Below, in pieces: positions 16,626 through 23,954 of a stretch of DNA of 26,206 bases. Positions within the stretch are counted from its first letter, which is position 1. Each line of letters starts with the position of its first letter. The notes under the pieces were generated by a model that saw nothing but the letters and a program-made list of their open reading frames with translations, was not told the origin of the DNA and made no database searches. A program made the translations under genes and the position numbers. Source of the DNA: Anaerolineaceae bacterium (GTDB taxonomy: Bacteria > Chloroflexota > Anaerolineae > Anaerolineales > Anaerolineaceae); NCBI GenBank assembly GCA_028714615.1, contig JAQTMA010000033.1:1-26206 (forward strand), read 5' to 3'.

Positions 16626-16694
16626 TAATCGTCTCGGAACATTATCGAATGTGAAAAGAATATTGCCAGTGTTCAATGCTTGTTGCAATACTAA

Positions 16695-18074
16695 TTAAGA
16701 CACGATGCTTATGCCTACAGAGATCGCATCGTTGTTGTCCTTTTCAATGTTTTTGACCATATCGTCAAAAGACAATGTGCCTCGTAAACCCTGCTCGAGA
16801 TTGGTCTTCCATACATTGTTGTTAGTGCTTTCAGAATCATAGTATGGATTGAATGGCATGGGATAGGTAGATACCTTCATTTCCGCTGCTAGCACCTTCT
16901 GACACTGCTGCTGGTAGGGAGTTTCCTTCGGCATCAGGTTGTAAAGGGACTTTAAGCCCGGCACACCCCATCCTTGCTTAGCGCGGGCAATGGCAGGTTC
17001 TTTACCATGGTACCACTCGATCCATTCCCACGCTGCTTCTGGGTTCTTGGTTTGGCTGCACATGCTGGTACAGGTTGCCGCAGCGCATGGATCGCGGTGC
17101 TCTTTCCCGCCCCAATCCGGAGCCGGAAGCATCATCACCTTGCCCTTCGTCACGTCACTCTCTGCCTGTGCGCTAAACCAGAAACCATACTGTGCCATGG
17201 CGATTTTTCCTTTGGTAAACTCATCCCCTTCCCAGGTGCTGGTGGGATCCAGTGGATTCGGTGTCAGGTCTTCTTTCGCCATATCGAACCAGTACTTAAT
17301 GATCTTGACCGCCTCGGGATTATCAACCAGCACCATCTTCTTGAAATCAGGAGAGTAGAGATTCTGACCTATTTGACCGAGGCTCGCAATCAAGGTATGC
17401 GTCCATCCCCATGTCATCGCCTGTGTGCCAAATCCCCACTGCAGGGTGCGATCGCCCTGCTTGACGGTAAGCTTACGGGCAATGTCCATTACCTCGGTAT
17501 AGGCTAGCGGTTTGTCGTCCGCAGGAACCGGAACTCCAGCTTTCTCAAAGGCAGCCGTGTTTACCCAAAGGGAGAACTCAGGTGACCAATCTTTGATGAT
17601 GCCATACAGGTCACCATTCCCCGTATTTTTTCCGTCGTACTTGAGAAGCACATGACCGGGAGCCAGGTCATCCTTTTTAATCACCTTACTGTTGGCAATG
17701 TAGGGTTCCAGGTCCGTCACCAGCTTACTGACCAGGTATCTGGGTAAGATGGGAGCACTCAACCTGAAAAGATCCGGTGGGTTACCTGCAGCGAACATTG
17801 CTATCAGCGCAGTCAGATCATTCTCAAGAAAGTTGATCTTTATGTTGGGATGGGTGTCCTCAAACTGGGTCCTTTGCTCGACTGTGAATTCGTTACTGGG
17901 ACACATGACCTTCAGCACGACCGGTCCTGTCGATTTAACCCCAGTTGAAGCTTGTGGTGCAGTAGGGACTGTTGCTGCAGGTGTGGGGCTGGTGCAGGCA
18001 GCCAGGCCGGCCGCACCTACGGTAACCCCGGCTATACGTAGAAAATCTCGGCGAGTTAAGGGTTTCTTGTTCAT
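16695..18074 (-). CDS. Sugar ABC transporter substrate-binding lipoprotein (family 1)
   Basis: A 459-residue extracellular solute-binding protein of the MalE/UgpB type. The N-terminus carries a twin-arginine motif TRRDFLR (7-13), a hydrophobic stretch and a lipobox ending at Cys27 (GLAAC), so it is probably exported folded by Tat and lipid-anchored. A Pro/Thr/Ala-rich linker (about 28-45) follows, then the binding-protein fold (VVLKVMCPSNEFTVEQ onward; FTKGKIAMAQYGFW near the middle). GAGAGGAG precedes the ATG at good spacing. It is the first gene of the transporter operon and is transcribed divergently from the receiver-protein gene. A family-1 sugar, likely an oligosaccharide or glycoside, is expected; the exact ligand cannot be given. 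Confidence 0.93.
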   Translation of the reverse strand: MNKKPLTRRDFLRIAGVTVGAAGLAACTSPTPAATVPTAPQASTGVKSTGPVVLKVMCPSNEFTVEQRTQFEDTHPNIKINFLENDLTALIAMFAAGNPPDLFRLSAPILPRYLVSKLVTDLEPYIANSKVIKKDDLAPGHVLLKYDGKNTGNGDLYGIIKDWSPEFSLWVNTAAFEKAGVPVPADDKPLAYTEVMDIARKLTVKQGDRTLQWGFGTQAMTWGWTHTLIASLGQIGQNLYSPDFKKMVLVDNPEAVKIIKYWFDMAKEDLTPNPLDPTSTWEGDEFTKGKIAMAQYGFWFSAQAESDVTKGKVMMLPAPDWGGKEHRDPCAAATCTSMCSQTKNPEAAWEWIEWYHGKEPAIARAKQGWGVPGLKSLYNLMPKETPYQQQCQKVLAAEMKVSTYPMPFNPYYDSESTNNNVWKTNLEQGLRGTLSFDDMVKNIEKDNNDAISVGISIVS

Positions 18075-18149
18075 GACACTCCTCTCTTTCGCTTATAATA
18101 TCTATACAACATGGGATTGCGTTGGGCCATACCCAACACTCTTCTTCCT
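18075..18149. promoter_or_regulatory. Divergent control region of transporter and receiver gene
   Basis: The region has an AT-rich core with TATAAT at 18094-18099 on the + strand and overlapping TATTAT/TATAGA words on the minus strand. Next to it is an inverted repeat GTTGGG-CCATA-CCCAAC (18121-18137), a possible operator. No good -35 boxes were found, which suggests activator-dependent promoters. Confidence 0.4.
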
Positions 18150-19595
18150 ATGTTATCGAAAATTACCTACCTTAAGGTTGTTTTTTGGGTCGTGAATCAG
18201 CCAGAAATCGGCCAATTATCTGCCAACCCATCCATGGTAAACCCTTCATACCCTTACAAGCAGTTTATCAAAGATCTACGTTCCCTCCTGAACCATTTTT
18301 ATGAACCCAACTATCTGCGGTTAAGCCCTCTCGTAGATTTACTGGGTGATGTAGGCCGGTTACATACACCTAGCCTGCTCCAGAGGTTATTGACAGATGC
18401 GATCGAATCTCTACGCCCACCGGCAACTACTACGCTATGTTCACAAGCATGGCGAACCTACAATCTACTTTATTATCGTTATCTGCAGCAACTCACCCAG
18501 GAAGAAGTAGCTTCCCAATTGGGTGTGAGTTTGCGCCAATTTGGGCGCGAACAAGCTACCGCCCTCGATGTTCTGGCGAACTACCTGTGGGACCATTATT
18601 CATTAACTGAGAGATATCGAGGTCTCGTTGAGATACCTGCATCGTCAAAAACCGTACCGGAAGGAAGTTTTCAAGGACGAACAACTAGCGCCACGGAAGT
18701 CGGAACATTTACAGAGAGACATGTTAATGCCATATTCACTTCGGTAGAAGATAGTAACCAGGAAAATACGAACCCTCTGGATGACCTCGTTTGGCTCCAA
18801 AACCAGCCCGGCGATAAGCCGGCTATTCTCGGCGAGGAGCTGTCCACTGTTCTGGAAATCATCCAACCTCTAGCCGCGCAAAATTCTGTGAGTATCGTGG
18901 AATCAGGAGAAACAACCGATTGCGAACTCCCAGGCCTGGCGTTACACCCGGTAGCTTTACGCCAATTATTGCTCTCATTGCTGGTGGCAGCTTTTCACCA
19001 CGCGCCCGGAAGCCAGGTGGATATCCAGGTTAGGTGTCTGGATGCTATGCTGGAAGTCGTGGTTGGATGCTCGACATCTCATGCCGTCGAACCGGCGCCC
19101 ATGGAAGACGTCGCAAGCCTTGATATGGCCGTGAAGTTGGCACAACTCAGTCAAGGCAACCTGGAAATTTCGAGAGAAAGTGGGCATTTCTACGCGAAAC
19201 TGAGACTACCAGTCTTCCAACCCTGGACGATTCTGATGGTGGATGACAACAGTGATCTGCTGGCCCTCTTTCAGCGCTATACTGCTGGGACACGTTACCA
19301 CCTGATTGGTACTTCCGATCCGACCCAGGTAATTTTCCTTGTTGAGCAACACGCGCCTCACGCCATCCTGCTTGATGTAATGATGCCCGCAATCGATGGC
19401 TGGCAATTGTTAGGCCAGCTCCGCGAACATCCCTCCACCCATGATCTTCCGGTTGTCATCTGCACAATAGTCGCCCAAGAAGAGTTAGCCTATGCTCTGG
19501 GTGCAAGCGATTTCCTACACAAGCCGGTCAGTCGGGCTGATCTGTTACAGCTCCTGGACCGCCTTTCGGGTGTTGCGGCATCAACGCCGTGCTAA
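18150..19595 (+). CDS. Receiver protein with HTH-like domain and degenerate kinase core
   Basis: Domains, numbered from the longest start (ATG 18111): a helical HTH-like segment resembling sigma-factor region 4 (about 117-160, LTQEEVASQLGVSLRQFGRE); a domain shaped like a histidine-kinase ATPase domain (about 240-367) in which the N-box is LLSLLVAAFHHAPG, without its Asn, and the glycine boxes are gone; and a complete receiver domain (373-487) with Asp378, Asp379, phospho-acceptor Asp422 (LLDVMMP), Thr452 and Lys471 (HKP). It is probably a response regulator whose ATPase-like part is structural. The start is uncertain: ATG 18111 could be leaderless; 18150, GTG 18192 and ATG 18234 are alternatives, none with a clear ribosome site. 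The 3' end overlaps the opposing kinase gene by 68 bp. Confidence 0.8.
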   Translation: MLSKITYLKVVFWVVNQPEIGQLSANPSMVNPSYPYKQFIKDLRSLLNHFYEPNYLRLSPLVDLLGDVGRLHTPSLLQRLLTDAIESLRPPATTTLCSQAWRTYNLLYYRYLQQLTQEEVASQLGVSLRQFGREQATALDVLANYLWDHYSLTERYRGLVEIPASSKTVPEGSFQGRTTSATEVGTFTERHVNAIFTSVEDSNQENTNPLDDLVWLQNQPGDKPAILGEELSTVLEIIQPLAAQNSVSIVESGETTDCELPGLALHPVALRQLLLSLLVAAFHHAPGSQVDIQVRCLDAMLEVVVGCSTSHAVEPAPMEDVASLDMAVKLAQLSQGNLEISRESGHFYAKLRLPVFQPWTILMVDDNSDLLALFQRYTAGTRYHLIGTSDPTQVIFLVEQHAPHAILLDVMMPAIDGWQLLGQLREHPSTHDLPVVICTIVAQEELAYALGASDFLHKPVSRADLLQLLDRLSGVAASTPC

Positions 19596-21771
19596 GAGCT
19601 TGCAGGCAGGTCATAAAATCCGCTGCTGAAAGACCACCGCTGCGCTTGACCGTCAACGCATCTGTGATCATCAGAGTGTTGCTCGGATCTGTGGCTGAAA
19701 TTACGATTACAGGGATATCCCGGATCGTTGCATCCTGGCTTTTCGCTTTCAGGACACCAAAACCATCCAGGTCAGGCATAATCAGGTCGAGTAATAACAC
19801 GTCTGGCTTCCGTGCACGTAGCAGCTCGATTGCTTGGTGTCCATTGATGGCATGGTACACCACGTATTTGCGTGAGGCCGAGGCCAGCATGCGGGTAAAA
19901 AGCTGTTGCGCTTCTGGGTGGTCATCCGCCAGCACGACAGTGTGCACTTTATCACCCAAATCGTCCAATGCTTCTAACAGCCGTTGCCGTTCAACCGGCT
20001 TGACCAGATAACGCACGACCCCCAAATGGTGTTCGGCGCTGGCAGTGCCAGGTGCCCAGCAGGTTACCAGTGGCGTTTCAAACGGAAGGCGTCCTGTCAC
20101 GTCAACGACGACAGGCGGTTGGGGCTGGTTGACGATTAACGCCTGGGCTGGTGATCGTTCTAACTCAGTAAACGCGGCAGCCATATCCGCTACAACAATG
20201 ATCTCAGCATTGTCCAGGTAACGGCGTAGAAGTGGTGCAAGACGCGATTCGCCTTCAACGACCACATAACGAGTAGTTATTTCTGGTGGAACCAAACGCC
20301 ACGGGCGGGTACGTTCGGTATAGTTTTGGTAAGGATTGAACCAGCGCCCCACATTTGTTCCTGCAGGTTCTTGAGGAAAGCGCGCCTCCAGCGGCAGGCT
20401 GAAAAAGAAGGTGGTTCCCACCTCCACCTGGCTTGCTAACCACATTCGGCCACCGTGTAATTCTACGAACTGGCGGCTGATTACCAACCCCAACCCGGAG
20501 CCGCCGTGCTGCCGCCGGATGGATGGGTCGAGCTGTTCAAAAGGTTGGAATAAGCGTGATTGATCCGACGGAGCAATCCCAGGCCCGGTGTCTGAAATCG
20601 AAACAACCACTTCATTTGCTTGACGCATCATTCCGATCCTGACACCACCCTCGCTGGTAAACCGTCCCGCGTTGCTTAAAAGGTTTAACACAACCTCCCG
20701 GATGCGGGTAGGGTCGCCGAGCACCGGCATAGGTTCATCCAGCAAATTCACGTCAAGATACAAGCCCTTTGACTGAAACATTGGGCGCACAGCTTCGACA
20801 GCCTCCGCGACGATCTTCTGCAAAACGATCCATTCTTTATTCAACGCCATTCGCCCGGATTCCACCATGCTCAAGTCGAGGACATCGTTTACCAGGTCAG
20901 ACAACTGTAGTGAATTACGCTGAATTGCAGCAATATCCGCCATTAATAAGGCAGGCAGCTGTCGTCCATATACTTGGGGTGACTGGGAGATCATTTCACA
21001 AAAACCGATGATCATATTCAGGGGAGTGCGCAGTTCATGGCTGATATTGGCAACGAACTCCTCTTTCACCCTGCGGGCTTCTTCCGCCTCCTGGGTGAGG
21101 ACTTTTAGCCGTTGCGTAAGGCGAACTAGCTCACGGTTGGAGTGCAGCAGATCTTCTTGGATTTCGTGGTATTCCACCCTCTGCTGACGCGCGTCTTCGA
21201 CATGTTTTCGACCTTGCTGATAGCTATAAAATGCCCATTGAGTGACGGTAAGCAGCGAGGTAGTGGTCGTCCAACCGATCAGCAAGGTTAGCAAACTGCC
21301 AAACAGGACAGCCAGTGCGTATGAAGGAGGCGTCAAGCCAAGGATCGTGAAGCACAGCCCAACAATACTCACCAAAATAGCACTTACGGTCGCCATCTGC
21401 CACCCTGCTGTAACCATACCAATAAATGGTAATAAAACCACCAGGAAAGCAGCCTCTGGAGTGTGGAAAGTAATGGATGCCAGGATGACTGCTCCCAGTA
21501 TACTTCCCTGCCACGCAGCCTGCGCTAGCCAGAAACGTTGCGGCAATAACCACAGTGAAAGAGCCGCACCCCCAAACATCAATGCACTCAGTGGCGCGAA
21601 TGGTGCGATATATTCGGCTGGATTGGAGGCTACAATAATCAACTGGACGATTAAGTAGATCACTCCAATCAAAACAATCAGGTTCCGAGCAATATCCTGA
21701 AACACATCCCGGATGGTACCTTGTAGCTCCTGATCGGCAGGCAACCCTGAGCTTAGCTTGCGATACCACAT
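19528..21771 (-). CDS. Hybrid sensor histidine kinase, six TM segments, two receiver domains
   Basis: A 747-residue membrane kinase. Six hydrophobic segments lie between about 31 and 168 with short loops, so it senses in or near the membrane. A coiled coil (190-235) leads to the HisKA domain with phospho-acceptor His245 (SHELRTP) and the ATPase domain: N-box Asn367 (LLSNA), DTGPG (394-398), GGSGLG (423-428). The first receiver (about 500-600) is dead: the Asp site reads LIVNQP, though Lys591 is kept. The second (609-730) has Asp616, Asp617 and Asp662 (LLDLIMP) but an unusual KRSGG in place of the KP motif. GGGAG supports the ATG. It converges on the receiver-protein gene with a 68-bp overlap; they are probably partners. 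Confidence 0.9.
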   Translation of the reverse strand: MWYRKLSSGLPADQELQGTIRDVFQDIARNLIVLIGVIYLIVQLIIVASNPAEYIAPFAPLSALMFGGAALSLWLLPQRFWLAQAAWQGSILGAVILASITFHTPEAAFLVVLLPFIGMVTAGWQMATVSAILVSIVGLCFTILGLTPPSYALAVLFGSLLTLLIGWTTTTSLLTVTQWAFYSYQQGRKHVEDARQQRVEYHEIQEDLLHSNRELVRLTQRLKVLTQEAEEARRVKEEFVANISHELRTPLNMIIGFCEMISQSPQVYGRQLPALLMADIAAIQRNSLQLSDLVNDVLDLSMVESGRMALNKEWIVLQKIVAEAVEAVRPMFQSKGLYLDVNLLDEPMPVLGDPTRIREVVLNLLSNAGRFTSEGGVRIGMMRQANEVVVSISDTGPGIAPSDQSRLFQPFEQLDPSIRRQHGGSGLGLVISRQFVELHGGRMWLASQVEVGTTFFFSLPLEARFPQEPAGTNVGRWFNPYQNYTERTRPWRLVPPEITTRYVVVEGESRLAPLLRRYLDNAEIIVVADMAAAFTELERSPAQALIVNQPQPPVVVDVTGRLPFETPLVTCWAPGTASAEHHLGVVRYLVKPVERQRLLEALDDLGDKVHTVVLADDHPEAQQLFTRMLASASRKYVVYHAINGHQAIELLRARKPDVLLLDLIMPDLDGFGVLKAKSQDATIRDIPVIVISATDPSNTLMITDALTVKRSGGLSAADFMTCLQALSTALMPQHPKGGPGAVTDQPD

Positions 21772-21910
21772 AGCTTTCTCCCATGTCGCAACCGTTGTGA
21801 TTTATGACCGGCAACTGCTCTGATGCCATCTTATCGGTATGATTGATTTTACCGGATATCCAGCCAATGACGCTTGATTGATGACAAAGCAGATATCCCG
21901 GTATTAACCA

Positions 21911-21939
21911 TTGACTTTTCGCGATAATATATATACAAT
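21911..21939 (+). promoter_or_regulatory. Strong sigma-70 promoter for the S2P-YugP operon or a leader RNA
   Basis: TTGACT (21911-21916), a 17-bp spacer, TACAAT (21934-21939). The start is expected near 21946, about 130 bases before the protease start. Between this and the kinase gene is an imperfect inverted repeat ACCGGATATC (21851-21860) / GATATCCCGGT (21892-21902). Confidence 0.72.
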
Positions 21940-21945
21940 ATATCT

Positions 21946-22053
21946 AGTTTATTGTAGTATTCGAAACGTCCGGATTGGGGGCAGGGTCGGTAATCAACAG
22001 AATTTGAAATAGCTGGCGCGGCTCCCAGTGGTCTGGGAAAGCCTCGCCTTTTT
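21946..22053 (+). ncRNA. Leader RNA with terminator/antiterminator (candidate attenuator)
   Basis: From the predicted start (21946) the RNA runs about 108 nt to an intrinsic terminator: GGCG/CGCC (22015-22018, 22045-22048), GGCT/AGCC (22020-22023, 22040-22043) and CCCAG/CTGGG (22024-22028, 22033-22037), 13 pairs with one mismatch and a 2-base bulge, followed at once by five T (22049-22053). Upstream, ATTGGGGGC (21974-21982) can pair instead with GCTCCCAGT (22021-22029), nine pairs with two G-U, which would destroy the terminator. No known riboswitch class is recognised. It could equally be a free-standing small RNA. Confidence 0.55.
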
Positions 22054-22072
22054 ATTACGGATTAGGCAATTG

Positions 22073-23197
22073 ATGGGTGGAGGAAAATCACACTTGAAGC
22101 TTGGCCGTTTTTGGGGTATCCCGGTTAGCTTGCATTGGAGTTGGTTTCTGATCTTTGTCTTCTTATCCGGCTCGTTATCCCTCGGATATTATTTGGATCG
22201 CACACCGGGTCTTCCGATGGTTGCCTATTGGGTCCTCGGCGCATTGACCAGTCTCCTCTTCTTCTCGGCAGTTCTAGCGCATGAGTTTGGACATGCGTTG
22301 ACCGCTCTCCACTACCATGTCCCGGTAGAGCGCATCTCCCTGCTGATTTTTGGCGGTGTAGCCCACCTCAGCCGTGAACCGCGAACAGCCAAGGAAGAAT
22401 TTCTGATCGCCCTGGCAGGACCAATGGCGAGTTTGGGTTGCGCTGCACTCGCCGGATTGCTTTGGTTAGCCGCTGCACATCTCCCGGTCCTGGCTTTATT
22501 AGCCGGTTGGTTAGCCCGGATTAACTTGGCGCTAGTCGTATTCAATATGATCCCGGGTTTCCCTTTAGATGGTGGGCGAATATTTCGCTCCATATTTTGG
22601 CAGATAACCCGTGATTTTTCAAAGGCAACCCGCCTGACTGGAAATATGAGCATCGTTGTCGCCTATGGATTCATCGGTTATGGGGTCTTAGCGATTATGC
22701 AGAGAAACACCGTCAACGGGATCTGGTGGGCATTTATTGGTTGGTTCTTGCAGCAATCCTCCGGAAACTATGCTCGACAAAGTATACTTCAACGGTCATT
22801 GGGTTACGAAAAAGTTGCTTCGCTTATGAGCAGTGAATTCAGCCAGATATCAAGAAATACTTCCGTATCCCAGTTACTCGACCGAACCATAACCGAAGGC
22901 CAGCGCAATGTGGTATTCGTAGAAGACCAGGGAAGACTATGCGGGATGCTCTTCTTAAGCGACCTTACGTCACTCCCCCGCTCCAGGTGGGAAAACACTT
23001 CAATTGAGAAGATCATGAGCCCCTTGCATCCCCAGGCGCAGCTCCGTCCTGATGCTTCACTCCTTTCTGCGATGGTTGCTATGGATCAAAATCACCTGAC
23101 GCTTCTTCCGGTGGTCATCGCTGGACTGCCGGCAGGGCTCATATCAAGGGAGCGGCTTCTGCAATACATGCAAGCCAATGCTGAAAATAATCGATAG
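22073..23197 (+). CDS. Site-2-protease-family zinc metalloprotease with CBS domains
   Basis: A membrane-embedded M50-family protease, 374 residues from this start. The zinc motif HEFGH is at 70-74 and the second metal-ligand motif NMIPGFPLDGG at 158-168 (Asp166); the N-terminus LGRFWGIPVSLHW is typical of the CBS-containing group. About six membrane segments are followed by a cytosolic CBS pair (roughly 240-370) that usually binds adenine nucleotides and tunes activity. The start is uncertain: ATG 22073 has only a weak AGG upstream, while TTG 22094 has a strong GGTGGAGG ten bases before it and gives a family-like N-terminus (MKLGRFWG). A terminator-containing leader precedes it and a YugP-type gene follows 14 bp later. 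Substrate unknown. Confidence 0.9.
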   Translation: MGGGKSHLKLGRFWGIPVSLHWSWFLIFVFLSGSLSLGYYLDRTPGLPMVAYWVLGALTSLLFFSAVLAHEFGHALTALHYHVPVERISLLIFGGVAHLSREPRTAKEEFLIALAGPMASLGCAALAGLLWLAAAHLPVLALLAGWLARINLALVVFNMIPGFPLDGGRIFRSIFWQITRDFSKATRLTGNMSIVVAYGFIGYGVLAIMQRNTVNGIWWAFIGWFLQQSSGNYARQSILQRSLGYEKVASLMSSEFSQISRNTSVSQLLDRTITEGQRNVVFVEDQGRLCGMLFLSDLTSLPRSRWENTSIEKIMSPLHPQAQLRPDASLLSAMVAMDQNHLTLLPVVIAGLPAGLISRERLLQYMQANAENNR

Positions 23198-23211
23198 TAG
23201 AGAGTGAATAA

Positions 23212-23931
23212 ATGTATCCGACAATGTTCATGGGTGGTTATGGGTTATATTTCCTGTTTGCACTCCCGGCGTTGCTCTTCGGGATGTGGGCACAATTTCG
23301 CGTCAAATCGACCTTCAGCCAGTACTCCCAGGTTCGCAATCTGGCCGGGATCACAGGCGCCCAGGTGGCCCGTCGCATCCTCGACCTGAATTCTCTCCAG
23401 GATGTGAGCGTCGAACAGACCGGGGGCATGCTCTCTGATAACTATGATCCGCGAAGCAAAGTCCTTCGACTCAGCGCAGACGTATACCAGGGGATAAGTA
23501 TCGCCTCTGCCGGTGTAGCTGCCCACGAGACCGGGCACGCGCTGCAAGATCAGGCTGGCTATGCCCCCTTGCAGCTCCGCTCCCTGATGGTGCCTGCCGT
23601 CCAGATCGGCAGTTGGCTTGGCCCCATTATCTTCCTGGTCGGTTTATTCATGGCTGGCGTCTTTGGCACGACATTAGCCTGGGTTGGTTTGGGGTTGTTT
23701 GGTGCTACCGCATTGTTTGCTCTGGTAACATTGCCGGTCGAGTTGGATGCCAGCCGCCGCGCCCGTGAAATGCTGGCTAATACCGGGTTGATCTACAACG
23801 ATGAGATGCATGGAGTGAGCAGTGTACTGAATGCCGCTGCCCTGACCTATGTGGCTGCTGCCATGCAAGCGATCTCGACTTTGTTATACTATGCCTTCTT
23901 GCTGCTGGGAGCCGGTTCTCGCCGGAGGTAG
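23212..23931 (+). CDS. YugP-family membrane zinc metallopeptidase
   Basis: A 239-residue protein of the YugP family (Pfam Zn_peptidase_2). It has an N-terminal membrane segment (8-27), a cytosolic part with the zinc motif HETGH (105-109) and the preceding SADVYQGISIASAGVAA, two further membrane segments (about 130-175), and PVELDASRRA (175-184), whose Glu177 is a possible third ligand. Length is normal for the family. The family is widespread in Gram-positive-type bacteria but its substrates are not established. It follows the S2P gene by 14 bp and is probably co-transcribed; a shared role in membrane protein quality control is inference. Confidence 0.9.
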   Translation: MYPTMFMGGYGLYFLFALPALLFGMWAQFRVKSTFSQYSQVRNLAGITGAQVARRILDLNSLQDVSVEQTGGMLSDNYDPRSKVLRLSADVYQGISIASAGVAAHETGHALQDQAGYAPLQLRSLMVPAVQIGSWLGPIIFLVGLFMAGVFGTTLAWVGLGLFGATALFALVTLPVELDASRRAREMLANTGLIYNDEMHGVSSVLNAAALTYVAAAMQAISTLLYYAFLLLGAGSRRR

Positions 23932-23954
23932 TCCTATCCTCCTATTCAAACAGT

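Noticed and set aside
16562..16642. N-terminal extension of the MalF-like permease
   Set aside because: It would translate the long palindrome and lacks permease character; GGAGG precedes ATG 16561.
21960..22048. Cobalamin, ZTP or T-box type riboswitch in the S2P leader
   Set aside because: A few words look similar (GGGAAAGCC, GGGTCGGT), but the conserved core boxes of these classes are missing; I keep only the terminator/antiterminator claim.
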